A stretch of 64,000 bases of DNA from Cladobotryum mycophilum (taxonomy: Eukaryota > Ascomycota > Sordariomycetes > Hypocreales > Hypocreaceae). The position numbers and the translations under genes are program-made. The notes under the pieces were generated by a model that was not told the origin of the DNA, did not search any database, and saw nothing but the letters and a program-made list of their open reading frames with translations. Positions 11,164 to 22,821 of the stretch are shown here, in pieces. Each line of letters starts with the position of its first letter. Position 1 is the first letter of the stretch. The stretch covers positions 3,658,001 to 3,722,000 of the forward strand of contig JAVFKD010000016.1 in the NCBI GenBank assembly GCA_036429605.1, read 5' to 3'.

Positions 11164-12366
11164 TATTTGATTGGCTTTTTTTTTCTTTTTTCCCACTGTT
11201 CACGGGTCACCATTTTCTCACTTCATTACACGGGCGATCGCCAGGTTGATGACCGGTCAGTGTTACACCACATCACGTGAGTAGCCTCGCATGACACAAG
11301 GCGGTAATATGCCCACAGAACAAGTCTCTACCTGTATGAAAGGCCAATTTACCTTCTTTAAGAGTAAAAACATTCATTTCTCATCACTTCCTTTATTCGC
11401 ACCGGACAGATCTTGTTGACCGCTACCAAATCTGGAAATCGCCGTCCGGTACGGACGGGATGTGCCGCTGGCTAAGGTTCTCGGTAGATTCAATTAAAGG
11501 GTTAGGGTCATGCCATGGAGACGTTGGTGACATCACACCACATGGAATACGATCTTACATAAATAAACGAGGAGGAGGGTTCAAAAGTGGCTCAATGTTC
11601 AAGGCTAACACTGTATCATTTTTTTCATCTCCACGAACGGATCTTAAATCTTAAGTAAGAAATAATAAGCCATCCATGGATGTTAGTAAAAACGTTTGCT
11701 CCACAGTCAGCAATGAGTACATGTGGGGAAGGGGGGAGCATTCTACCTCGAAGTCTTTCTCCCATTTCCGTCGTGAGCAGTCCCCCGTCCTCTCTCCATT
11801 GCATCTCCTTTGGACTCCGCTTACTTGGATATTGACGCATATTCGGTGATCCCTCTACTATAACAAAGGTTCTAACATGCCAGTTTGTATCTTCCAATAC
11901 CCCAGACTGGACGGTCAAAAGACCCGGACCGCTATAGCGTGGGTGTGTGATGTCGTGTCGTGTCTCAAAACGGCCGCGCTACCTGAACGAAGCGCCATGT
12001 CTACATCTCACGTCTCATGCCATTGATGATTCTCCTCCATATTGTCAAGGTTGCAAGCCCAGACACAAGCTCGGCTTACCCGAGGTGCTACTGAATCGGG
12101 AGCAAGCCACCCGTACGTAGTGTCTCCAATGCACGGGCACCTCGGACATTTCGTTAGGTATAAGATAAGAATGCCTTCTGCATCATTCGTAACGAATCTC
12201 ACCCTCTCTGCGGGGTGTTTGGCTGTCTCTCACTTTTCTGGGCAGCAGGATCTGTCACTCTATATGCGAGCAAAATATACATTCAGCATCTCAACACTAA
12301 AGCCTCATTTTTCCAACAAAACCACCCGAGGTCTCTCCTATCCCCAAGACGAGTTCAGTAGCAAAG
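11164..12366. other. Intergenic region between divergent regulator and paraoxonase genes
   Basis: About 1.2 kb forming the shared upstream region of two divergently transcribed genes. No convincing coding frame is present. An AT-rich stretch lies at 11560-11700. Confidence 0.4.
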
Positions 12367-13680
12367 ATGGCGAGAACGTCGTCACTAATTGTAAGCAAGC
12401 TCCAATTCATCGGCTCATCATGCCATTGCGGTTCCACCGCCACACGCCTTGCTAAGCAACCACTAACCAACCTAACCTAGACGCTCTCCATCATTCCCTT
12501 TCTCTTCTTCTTCCTTTATGACCGGTCTCAGATGCTTTCCCTGTTCTATTCAAATGCACCGCATCGACTACAGCACATCAATAAGCTTGGCAATTATGAG
12601 ATCAAATTCACCGATACTATCCGAAACTGCGAAGATGCATGGCTAGTCGAGCAAGCGGGCGCCGCCATCCTGAGCTGCGACCCTGGTAGAGAGAAATGGA
12701 ACACAGTGATGGCAAGTCTGCAACTTTTGCCAATCTATATCTAGTCCCGCTAGAATTAACAGTCTACCTTAGAATCTTAATTATTCAGGGCCGATCGAGA
12801 AAGGCGGCTTGTGGCTGTATAACTATGCACCAACAGAGGGCAAGCCGGAATCTCTCGTCAGGATCGAATTTGTCGGTTATGAGGAAAGCGAGTTTCATCC
12901 ATTGGGTGTGACATATCATGAATCTTCATCCACACTTTTCGCGATAAACCATTTGAAGGACGGGCTGCGCATCGACATCTTCAACTTCCAGCTCTCAAAG
13001 AACTCGGCAAGCGCGCCACGAGCAGTACACCAGCGATATATCAAGCACCCGCTACTGCATAGCCCAAACTCACTGGTCCTCATCAACGAGAACGAGCTCT
13101 ACGTGACAAACGATCATCACTTCCTCCACCCCAAGCATAGCTTCCTCCGAGCTTTGGAAGACTACGGCGCAGTGCCAGGTGGAACCGTCGTCCACATCGA
13201 TCTGCGCACCGATGCGGTACGAACAGTTGCGAGGGTGCCTTTCGCCAACGGGGTCGAACTCCTGAATGTCACCACGGTCGCAGTCGCATCCACGACAAAA
13301 CCAGCCGTCTACCTATTCGAGATGAGCCCCAGCACGCGAGACCTCACCTATCGGGCAATGATTAGAGTCCCCTTTCTAGTCGATAACCTCTCTGTGGATG
13401 AAAACGGCGTCCTCCTCATGGCAGGACACCCCCACGTAGTTTCTCTACAGAAATGGGCAAAGACCCGACACATTTGCCGTTCCGAGGGGGCGATTCGGAG
13501 CTATGCAAGGCGCAATCCGCAAGCTCGTGGGTATCCGAGTGGACAGAAGAAGGTGGCAGAAAGGACCTATATGTCAGCACAGAATTTCCCACCGGCTGCA
13601 CAGCAGTTAGGGACGTGAACAGAGGTGTCGGTATAATCTCTGGCCTCTATGCACAGGGAATTATAGTGTGGAAGAACTGA
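12367..13680 (+). CDS. Paraoxonase/arylesterase-like beta-propeller protein (apparent frameshift)
   Basis: Exon 1 starts at ATG 12367 (MARTSSLI). It is joined over intron 12391-12480 (GTAAGC...CTAACCTAG) to a hydrophobic segment, LSIIPFLFFFLY, that would act as a signal anchor. Family landmarks follow: FTDTIRNCEDAWL, EKWNTVM, ESEFHPLGVTYHESSSTLFAINH, HPLLHSPNSLVLINENELYVTNDHHFL, GGTVVHIDL and AGHPHVV. These fit the SMP-30/paraoxonase six-bladed propeller with Ca-binding Asn and Asp residues. The ending CTAVRDVNRGVGIISGLYAQGIIVW is also typical but lies in another frame. The switch is at the G5 run 13486-13490, where one more G restores ICRSEGGDSELC. The second intron (about 12713-12789) has uncertain borders. 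The substrate is unknown; the family hydrolyses lactones or aryl esters. Confidence 0.8.
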
Positions 13681-14354
13681 TTGTGTATACAAATGCAAGT
13701 CTTCAGTAGCAAACCACGATGCATATAAACTGTGGCTGCACCTCTAGGGTAGTAAGGAGGGCTGCACCTAGTAGAAAAACAGAATCTTGAGGGCAAAAAT
13801 AAAAGGTCAAGTTAAATAAGAATAAATATTAAAGTTTTTGCTGTAATCAAGCTCTGGTAATACCAACCTAAGCTTTTTCTTCTTCTTTTTTCTTCTTTTC
13901 TTGGACAATTTATACGCGACATCTTCTTTTACACAGAATGTCAAATGTTGATCGGCATGCCCCGCGCCGGTACGACACGACGATAATCTTTTCACGCCAC
14001 ACCAAGAGCTTCAAGACTGATGATAGTATTCATGCTACTACTCAGTTAGTTAACAGGAGGTCATTTATTGCATAGGCAGTGTCAATTTAAATGCTAAGAA
14101 GATGATTTCGCCAGCAGCATCCTCCTCAACGGAGAACGACTCACGGCAACGCTGGTTGGCTCATAACTTGAACACGCCACTCCCCACTCCCGCCAATGAT
14201 CTCATAGTAAAGAGACTAGAATGAATGAAATGAGCTTCGGCAGCCGGGAGGTTTCTTTCAGCATGACGATGAATTAGACTTCATGGCACAATAAGAAACA
14301 TAAAGTCGTAAAAATAAAATGAGATCAAAAGTCGTAAAAAAGACAAAAAGAAAA
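13681..14354. other. Intergenic stretch upstream of the first tRNA
   Basis: No protein or RNA gene is visible. A pyrimidine-rich tract lies at 13870-13900 and the sequence is generally AT-rich. Confidence 0.35.
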
Positions 14355-14436
14355 TGCCCACAATCAGAATCGAACTGATGACCTTGTCATGTCAAGTTTT
14401 TACTAGTGACACGCTATACCACTTAGCCATGCGGGC
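14355..14436 (-). tRNA. tRNA-Thr(AGT) with a 10-base intron, copy 1
   Basis: On the minus strand an 82-base cloverleaf forms. The acceptor stem is GCCCGCA/TGTGGGC with one G-T pair, the D stem is GCT/AGC, the anticodon stem is TGTCA/TGACA, and the T stem is ATCAG/CTGAT around TTCGATT. The 17-base anticodon loop CTAGTAAAAACTTGACA is a 7-base loop with anticodon AGT plus about 10 intron bases after position 37, the usual place for nuclear tRNA introns. The discriminator base is A, as in fungal tRNA-Thr. A T-rich run (TTTTCTTTTTG) follows and serves as the Pol III terminator. The copy at 21802-21883 is identical. Confidence 0.93.
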
Positions 14437-14843
14437 GGCTGAGCTTTTGATGAAAGCCTGAGCACAAACCATCCCTATAAGTAAATCAGGTACTCCGCCC
14501 ATCTTCATGACGCCCTCTACTCCGTGCCTAAGATGATATTCATTCCTTATCAAGACAGACAGCGAGCTATTGTCTTGTCAGTCTCCATATTTTACCCGTT
14601 GTCACATTAATAAACTATGTATATCAAGCTGAAGAAGGGGAAAATAATGAATATTGCAATATTATCGTATCAATTTTTTGAGTCATGCGTACCTCACCCC
14701 ACCATTATATCGTGAATCATGAGTCTTGAATGAAAAGCACACAAATACCCCCAAACTCCTCGCTAAACATGATTAAAAGTCCGAAATTTTCCAGTCCCAA
14801 GACATCCCCACTATTCCCAATGACGAATCTGTCGGCCCCTTAA
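14437..14843. other. Spacer between tRNA copy 1 and the MFS gene 3' end
   Basis: About 400 bases, AT-rich at 14590-14800, with no coding signal. It will contain the 3' UTR of the transporter and the 5' flank of the tRNA gene. Confidence 0.4.
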
Positions 14844-16684
14844 TCAGGCATTGTGTTTCGCCACATCTTGGCTTCCCCTCTCCTCCGAGACTTGAACAAT
14901 TACACCCTGCCCTGCCCCCACCTTGGCCACGTTTGTTTGACTGACATTCTCAGACACAGGCTCAACATCTGTAGCGCTCCCCTCCCTGTTCTGCTGTTCT
15001 TTTTCGTCGACTGTGTAGTCCCCGTCTGCTTTGTCGAGATTGATGAAGAAGCAAACCAGCAGAGCAAGGCCCGCAATTCCCACACCGATCCAAAAGACGT
15101 ATTTGTACTGATGTTTCAGATCCATCCCGCTCGCAATAAACTGAGCCTTTGCCACATCAACAATGGCCAAGAAGAAAGCACCTCCCAAAAACAAGGTGAC
15201 ACTAATCAAGGCTCCGGCGAGACCCTGGCGACGCTTCGGTAGACTTGTCGTCAAGAAGACGTTGCTCACGGTCCACAAGATATCATTGCAGGTAGCCTCA
15301 GCAAGCATAGCTGTAAAGATCCATGCCCAATAGTTTGGATGATCCGGCATAAGGGCAAACATTAGCACGGCAATGACTTGCGTGACTCCACAGATGACAA
15401 GGAGAATTCTCCCAGGAATGACGTGAAGAATGACACCGCTCGTGATTGCGAGCACGACACCGCCACCAGCCCAGGGAGCAAAATATACGGATGTTAGTAA
15501 TGGCGACTTGCCGAGTACGAGTTCAATGCTGTTCATCACACGTTAGTCGACTGAAGAACAAACGATCACGGGAGGGACTTACTAGAAGTTGGAATAAAAC
15601 AAGTAGATACTGAAACAGCCCCAGGTGAGGAACAGACACAAGAGCATCCGCTTGATGTACTTGACCTGGAAGATATCTGCCGGGATGAGTGGGGCTTCTG
15701 CGACCCATCCTTCGACATAAACGGCAGCGCCAAGAAAGATGAGTCCAAGGATGAGGGTAGTGAGGATTCGAGGGGAGATCCAGCCTCCAGGTGCGTTTGC
15801 GCTGTCAGTAATGGCATAAATTACCAGCATCAAGCCAGGCACAGTGGTGCAGACTCCGTACCAGTCCATCTTGACACCCATTTCCCTTGTTTCAGCATAG
15901 TCCTTTGGAGCAGTCAAGATCGAGCCGACGCAGAAGACGGCAGCGATGATACCGCCAATAAAAAAGTACCATCGCCAAGACAACAAATGCTGTGCCATTC
16001 CACCGACAATGATACCAGCAAAAAATCCAAGCGGTGCCATCGCTCCGTACAGACTGAAAATGAAATTCTTCCGGGGCCCCGGCCGGTAAATCTTACCGAG
16101 AAGAGAAATGCCCGCAGGCATAAAGGCTGCAGCGCCAAGTCCCTGTAAGGCTCGGCATACCACGAGCATGATAAAGTTGGGACTGAAGCCCGCCACAATG
16201 GTCCATATCGTGAACCAAATTAGACCACCGTTGAAGACCAAATAGCCTCCGTACATGTCTGCCACACGGCCCAGGGGAAATAGGAACGAACCAGCCACGA
16301 GGGTCAAGACGTTGGATGGCCAAGTCTGAGCTTCAGGGGGATATTCAGCGGCTCAATCAACATGGGCAAAACAACCTGGAACCCGCTAATGATGAAGTCC
16401 TGCCAAAGTATCAGTCAATAATGTCACAAGAGATGCCATGAGCATGTCTAGGTATCAGGTACGCAAGATGCAGAAGGCCGGGAAGGGTGTATATGAGGAC
16501 GTACCGCCATGCCGAGAGAGAACAGGACAGAAATGACAAAGGCCACCTCCATCCATGCTGAAGAAAAGACTTCAGGACGCTGTCGCCCAAGCTTGTCTAC
16601 ATCGGTGACATGAGGAAGGTCCTCAGAGGCTTCCGTGATGGCCACAACATTTGTGGATGGAGATATCTTCTCCGACTCGGACAT
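14844..16684 (-). CDS. Major facilitator superfamily transporter, 14-helix drug/metabolite type (apparent frameshift)
   Basis: ATG 16684 opens MSESEKISPS, then a cytosolic N-terminus of about 45 residues and the first helix (WMEVAFVISVLFSLGMA). Family signs follow: IPPEAQTWPSNVLTLVAGSF, the loop motif LGRVADMYGGY, CRALQGLGAAAFMPAG, motif C-like GFFAGIIVGG, SWRWYFFIGG, and a WGCFSIYLFY helix. The later helices and an acidic tail (DKADGDYTVDEKEQQN) end at 14844. This fits DHA1/DHA2-like fungal exporters. Introns fall near 16386-16505 (donor GTACGT) and 15540-15590. Exon 2 shifts frame at plus-strand G5 16336-16340, where one more C on the coding strand gives NIPPEAQTWP. Substrate is unknown. 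The divergent Zn2Cys6 gene is a candidate regulator. Confidence 0.85.
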
Positions 16685-18210
16685 TGTGCGTCTTGAGCCT
16701 GTCTTTAAAAATGGATGGAAGAAAATCTCGGTAGCTATGTAGAGACGATAAAGAAGGCCCCGAATGAAGTAGAGCCAGTTGGTTTGATCAAGGGCCTCAT
16801 ATAGCGTGCTGGCTTCGAACCCTAAATGCTTCAAACTCTGACAGCTTCATACCCTGATGAATTTATACTTGCGGCCAGCGTCTATACATCATCTCCTATC
16901 GACACACGGGCCGTATCAAAAAAAGTTTTTTTCTTCTCACCCTGCCGGCCCAATCTAACATTGCAAGTTGTATTGGGCCGCACGCCATGCCGGTGGATTA
17001 TTGCCATCTCGTGCGACCCCGTCCGTGATCGTATCCTCAGATTGAGTTCAACGGATAGTCTCCAAGACATTTCGTCTTCACTCCCACCCCATGTTGACTC
17101 GAGCCACAGCGGTGAGAAACGCAGATGTTGTCTTGAGGTTTCCAAACTTGGGAAGTTGATAAAGGTAGCTGCAGAGCTTAGACCAGGGTTTCCGCCCCAT
17201 TCACGGCCGGAAGAGTGCCGAGAAAGAAAAGACAGGAGTAGCGAGGATGTGCACGTGGGCCACCACTTTTGGAGGGCGCAAATATAGAATCAGAGCTAGG
17301 ATTCTATGTGTCATGGACCTCGTTCCAGAATCAACACTGTTGAGTTGGTGGGGGAGAATGCGATAAAGGTGGGAATACTCGAATATTGACCCATTGGCCC
17401 AGACGCGGCGAAAGTTATCGGTGTGATATTTAGGTCGTCGATATATGTGGTTCTGCTCAACGGCTTTGCCGGACAAACCAAGACTTTGATGCAGTTTCAG
17501 ATTTTGCATTTGCAACTCTGGTGTCTGAAGACAGTCCTTGACGACAGCTCATCGCTATCGAATTTTTCCTTGATTTCGCGATGCCAGAATCCAGTGTTAT
17601 CCGCCCTCGTCTGCAAGTTGCCCCTAATGCTGCTGGTCTCCTCTCCCCCTCCCCTCCCATCCCCTCCCCCTGGCCACCACCGGATGGGTTCCCCAGTCAT
17701 TAGGACATGATGGGCCTCTCGTCTTCATCCAGACCGTCTTCGAATTTATGCGCCATAGGTCCCTCCATTTCCATTTTGGGCACTTGCATGGCCTCTGGAT
17801 GGACAGGCTCCAGCAGACGATAGGGTCAAGCTTTTCTGGTCCTGACCCAGGAATCCGAGGTGCTGCAGGTCCAGGACGAGTCTCGCCGCGGATCGGACGC
17901 ACAACATGTCGACAGCTTTCCCATTTAGGTAGGACTAATCAATAGAAGACGTTACGAGGGACGAAGAGGTTGGCATCCATCTAAGATTAATGAGTTGGTG
18001 GCGTGGCGTGGGACCGTTGGGCAGCTGTGAGAAGCCGTGGTTGGTGAATGCAAGTGCAGAACGAACCCTGCATGGGCTGCATCCATCCATGGAATCCATC
18101 CTTGGGTTTTTGAACAATCCAATCCTGACGGATGGCGGGACTGAGGTCTGGTCTGGTGGCTTTGTCACTTTTTTAAGCCACTAACACCACCACGAGTCAC
18201 CACAAGGACC
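16685..18210. other. Intergenic region upstream of the MFS gene
   Basis: Part of a 2.3-kb spacer between the divergently transcribed MFS and Zn2Cys6 genes. The open frames here lack protein motifs. A G/C-rich polypyrimidine stretch lies at 17640-17680. Confidence 0.4.
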
Positions 18211-18260
18211 TGCTACAGGCTGCTACAGGTTGCTACAGGTTCTTCCAGGTTCCTACAGGT
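18211..18260. repeat. Five tandem copies of a 10-bp unit (TGCTACAGGT type)
   Basis: Five back-to-back 10-base units are visible: TGCTACAGGC, TGCTACAGGT, TGCTACAGGT, TCTTCCAGGT and TCCTACAGGT. The core CTACAGG is kept in four of them. The array lies in the divergent promoter region, about 720 bases upstream of the regulator's start codon and 1.5 kb upstream of the transporter's. Confidence 0.9.
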
Positions 18261-18479
18261 CACTCTCACAGGGGGTAGGCCCCGTCTTAGTGATTGGGTC
18301 GCCACTGTACGCTGCTGCACATACAGCTCCAGCTCATTATTACCACATCGTGGATTGGATGGATCACGAGCCTCATTATTGACATTCAGGCATCATCTAA
18401 TTAATCCGTAAGCCTTGCACTTTTCCTTCTGCCCCTCCCAAAGTACACCGGGTAGGTCTGCTTACCATAACCATACCTG

Positions 18480-18662
18480 CACAAAAACAAACAAACAAAC
18501 GAACGAACGAACGAACACATGCCGGCAGTGCCCACCTGCTCCGGAAAGAGACAGAGACAAAGAGAGAGACCGACACGCATACGTACGCACGCACTCACAC
18601 TCACACACACACTAAATCGTAAAGGACATCCATCCACCCACCCACCCATCCATCCATCCATT
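18480..18662. repeat. Compound microsatellite cluster
   Basis: The cluster has (AAAC)n running into (GAAC)n at about 18483-18516, then (CA)n-rich sequence at 18590-18613, then (CATC)n/(CACC)n at 18628-18662. It lies in the presumed promoter or 5' UTR of the Zn2Cys6 gene. Confidence 0.85.
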
Positions 18663-18983
18663 TCATCAAGATACTGCTAGCCTTGGGAGGAGATCATCAT
18701 CCTGATGTTACGACAAACGTGACGACGGCCGCCGCTCAGTCTCAGTCTCGGTCTCAGTCTCGTCGACTCAACCCCAGTCGCTCGCCCCCAACTGGTGGTG
18801 TCTCATCATCATACTCCGGCAGACAGATATTACTATTAGAAAGAGAGACACGCAGAGAGACAGACAGAACGTCAAACCGCGAGACACACAGAATAGAAAA
18901 CTGACTGACAGCATCTTCCCTTTGCATTCCTTCCCACGCCTCCGCTTGTCTCATCATCACCTCCTCCACCTCAACCACAGCGT

Positions 18984-21110
18984 ATGCCAAGCAACAGCAA
19001 ATCCTGTCACAACTGCCGCCGTCGACGACTGCGCTGCGATCGCTCGTGGCCTGGCTGCCACAAATGCGCGATCTCGGGGCAGGAGTGCCTTGGGTATGGC
19101 AAGGTTTTTGTCTGGACACAGGCGACTGATGCACAGAGAAATCCCATTCCCACTCCGGGTCTGAGAACTCCCATCGGCTGCTGTCCGCCAGATCTTACTG
19201 CTACTGCTGTTGCTGCTGCTGCTGCCGCCGCCGCCGCTATTACGGCTAATAATTCTGCGCCTGGGGCCTACGAGGTGACGGGCTATTTCCCAGCTTTTCC
19301 AGATTCTGCTGCCACCTCTGGCCCCAGTCCCGGCGGCCCTGGTCACGAGAGCCATGGCATATTTGTCAGTGATGCCAGCTCCGTCCCAGGCGGTGTCCAT
19401 CAGGCCCTCGCTCGTTATCCTTCTCCGCCACAAACCGACAATAGGGACGACGCGGCTGTTGCGAAGTCGGCCACCTCGGACACGGGCCAAGATGCACTAG
19501 CAACAGCAGCAGTAGCAGCAACAGCAACAGCAGCAGAGCCGATGACCCCCCAGTTTTGGAAGCCGCCGGCACTTGCAGCCCTGACGGATCCTCTGTTCCA
19601 GGATCTTGATCGCAACTCAAGATATTATCTCTCTCACTGTAAGTATCTCTCTACATGCCTACCTAGTACCCTACCACTTGCTATGTGGGACGGACTCGGT
19701 TACCGAAAAAAGATAAAAAAGGACCTTGGCACTAATGCACCTTGATTCATGTAGTCGCTGATCGTGTCTGCAAAGACCTGGTCGCAAGAGATGCGCCAGG
19801 AGCGAACCCATTTCGGGAATTGATACCTTTGACTAATAGGCACCCCTTGCTTCTTCAGATCCTCGTCGCCACCTCCGCCATACACTGGTCCAACATCTTC
19901 CGCCCCATCACTGCCATCCCCACAGGACTGACTGACCCCGGCGGCTACCTTGCTCAGTTGCGATCAAAGGACCTTGTCTCTCGCCAAGCTCTCATCGATG
20001 CCCTCACTGCCAAGCAAAAGGCCATGGGCCACCTGCAAGAGGTGCTTGACACCCTGGACCCTGCCGGGAGTGAGGTGGCGCTGGCCGCTACACATTTCTT
20101 CATCAAGTTTGACCTAATTGACCTTGATAAGAGTGAGGGGAAGAGCTGGAGGGCCCACCTCCAGGGTGCTAGCAGCATTCTAGCCCTTCTCACGAGCACA
20201 CCGGAGGGCGGCAGAAGCGACTCGAACCTGATGTTGCGCGATTGTGTCATTGCGGACTGCTTCATGTAAGTTGATAATTCATTGGTACACGTTACATGCC
20301 CGACCATGGTCGGCCGCCAAAGAGAAAAGAAGAGAAGTGAAGAGAAACATAAAACAGGAATATGTGTGGCACGGGACTGACAACTTTTCGCTTCACTAAC
20401 CCCACAGATATCACATTCTAGGGTCGACACTAGCCTCGGGAAGCCTTGCAGCCAACATTGCCCGGTATGCGTTCGAGTTGATGCCAGTCATGAAGCGAGT
20501 CGAGGCCAACAGCTACCTCTCCTGCCCCCCAGAAATCCTTCACATCATCCTCAAGGCTTCTCAGCTCTCGTACGAAGCTCCCTGCACTGACTGGTCTCTG
20601 TCGGCAGCTGACAAGGCTCTGGCCCTCATCGACGAGGCCCTTGCCTTTGACATACCAGAGTGGGCGCAAAGGCTGCAGCGAAACCACAACGTAAGCGACA
20701 TTGACAGCCGCATGCACATTGCGTCTGCCCATCGTTCAGCTGTCTGCCTGTACATCCTGCAGGCGCTCCCCCTCGTGCGGTCTGTCCGGCCAGTAGACAC
20801 GGAATTCCTCGTCGGTGATATTCTTACCAATCTCGGTCAAATAAGCGAGGCCGATCCCTATTTCAAGGCGACCTCGTGGCCAACCTTTATTGCTGGCGCG
20901 GAGACGCGAGATGCCGAGAGGCGCACCTGGGCAATGAAGCGTCTCCTGGGCATATGGGAGATTTGCCCCTGGGGGTACATTTTCACGGCTATTGAGATGC
21001 TCAAAGCTACCTGGGAAATGCAAGATGCCAACCACCGCGCCAATGGCGAGACTGCAACCAACTGGCTTAAAGGCCTGCAAGGAATGGGGTTTGACTACCT
21101 CATCGTATAA
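18984..21110 (+). CDS. Zn2Cys6 transcription factor
   Basis: ATG 18984 opens MPSNSKSCHNCRRRRLRCDR, with a zinc cluster CHNCRRRRLRCDRSWPGC then CHKCAISGQEC. Three exons are supported. The introns are 19639-19754 (GTAAGT...TGTAG) and 20266-20407 (GTAAGT...CACAG), and both keep the frame. A low-complexity linker follows the cluster, with an Ala tract encoded by GCT/GCC repeats (about 19199-19240) and a second Ala/Thr tract (19499-19537). The C-terminal two thirds (PLFQDLDRNSRYYLSH, FADRVCKDLV, NPFRELIPL, HPLLLQILVATSAIHWSN) match the Fungal_trans_2-type regulatory domain and end GMGFDYLIV. It is nuclear and probably binds CGG repeats. Divergent placement next to the MFS gene suggests local regulation, which is inference. 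Confidence 0.88.
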
Positions 21111-21801
21111 GCGCTTCTTCTTTTTTTTTTTCCCCTTTCCTTTTCTTATCATCGATTACCCTTTCTGGATCTTTCTTTCTTTCTTTTTTCTTTTCTCCTT
21201 TTCCATTTGAAGCCTTTTTTCATGCTTCATGGTAGATATCTCTTGTCTTCACAGATTTAGCGTAGCATAATGATTGTTCGAGGAGAGAGTTGCAGCAGAA
21301 GGGGAGGCGAAAAAAAGGTTGTAATTGGTAATGACGCCGGACATGATGTGTATAATGAAAAATCTATTTTAGCCTTTGCTTTTTCATGGTTTGGAGGATG
21401 GGATGGGGGGTTTTTTTATGAGCAGTTTTTATCTTGATGAGTGTACAGAGTGTTGTCGTGAGAGCGTGTTGCGAGCCTAAAGCAAGAAGTGTTTGATGAT
21501 GAATGGCATCCAATGTGTCTCTATCACTTGAACAGGCTATGGGGATGCGGGGGGACTATTGCATGTCTGGAGCGATACCGTAGCCATACCGTAGCTTACC
21601 AAGTAAATGCTAGATAATAGGTGTAGATCCAGATACTATAGAATCTGACCAAGCCTTGATATCACAGCATCACATAGCATTCAATACACGAAAATGGTTA
21701 CTGGTCGTCGTCGTTGCCCGATTACTTGCAATGTCTGGACTTTGTGGCAGTAGGTTGGTAGGTTGAATTATCTTGTCTGGCATTCAACAATAAGCTCAGC
21801 C
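21111..21801. other. 3' flank of the regulator and 5' flank of tRNA copy 2
   Basis: A T-rich tract (21117-21215) directly follows the stop codon. No other gene is visible. The last 16 bases before the tRNA (AAGCTCAGCC and onward) are shared with tRNA copy 1. Confidence 0.4.
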
Positions 21802-21883
21802 GCCCGCATGGCTAAGTGGTATAGCGTGTCACTAGTAAAAACTTGACATGACAAGGTCATCAGTTCGATTCTGATTGTGGGCA
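21802..21883 (+). tRNA. tRNA-Thr(AGT) with a 10-base intron, copy 2
   Basis: Identical over all 82 bases to the gene at 14355-14436 but on the opposite strand. It has the same cloverleaf, AGT anticodon, 10-base intron and T-rich terminator. Similarity continues for roughly 40 bases downstream (TTTTCTTTTTGTCTTTTTTT, ACGA, then TTTATGT and TTTCTTA) and about 15 bases upstream. This shows the copies arose by duplication of a segment somewhat larger than the gene. Confidence 0.93.
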
Positions 21884-22821
21884 TTTTCTTTTTGTCTTTT
21901 TTTACGATTTCTTTATGTGTTTCTTACTGAGTACACTATTTTTTTGTTGGTGCAAACGATTCATCAATGATTTGTTTCGTGTGTATTGGTTCGTTCAGGA
22001 TCTGTTGACGGCAGCCTCAATTACTAGGATAGCTCACCGACAAAATATCATATCAATCAAACTGATCAGCAAGTAAGGGTAGATACACAACAACGTAAAT
22101 CGAGCAATAAATGTTATATTTGTCAATAAATTCACTTCTTATATATCCCAGTTTGCGTCGCAAACCCAGTACGCCCAACTCTATGCTCTATACAGCAACA
22201 CGAAATAGTTGATCACTTGTCACTATTAGCACACATAATCTCGGCAGCAACCTTCTGCCGTGTTATAAACCTAATCAACCGACGCCGAAGAGTAGTTAGT
22301 CGTAACCTGAATGACGAAAACAACAATACATCTCCCCTGATGCCTCGGCGGAACATCGACGCCCCCGTTTGCCCATCCATCGACGATAAATGGCTTCGCC
22401 CAGCATAGCATAGTCCGACTACAATCAATGTCCAGGTAGCAAGACATGAAAGTTTGTCCTCAGTAATCATATTTGCTTGCGCGCCTCTTCAATAAGCCAG
22501 ACAGCCGTCTGTGCATCATCTTCGGGCGGTTAGTGTGAATCAAGTCCTCCGCAGTGCGGGACTGACCCAAACGCGCAATTATTGATATTCAGGGCATGAT
22601 TATGGTTACGTATGACCATATTTGGACTCAACACAATGCAATAAACAGTACTATCATCATCAACAAAGGCAAGCCTCAGTCTCTGTAGCACCTTGTAGTC
22701 ATACGGGGGGCTCACTAATAGGGACGGAAAATAGTTTCATCCTACTTTGAGAATTGTATGTGAAAAAATGGATAAGAGTTATTAAGTAGAAAGGAACTCA
22801 AATACTGCCCGTGCCAGCGGG
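21884..22821. other. Intergenic stretch without a supported gene
   Basis: The sequence is AT-rich, with short unmotivated frames on both strands. I see no splice pattern or known motif. Confidence 0.35.

Noticed and set aside
16801..16834. GGTTCGAA-like T-arm motif
   Set aside because: No cloverleaf could be built around it, so it is not a tRNA.
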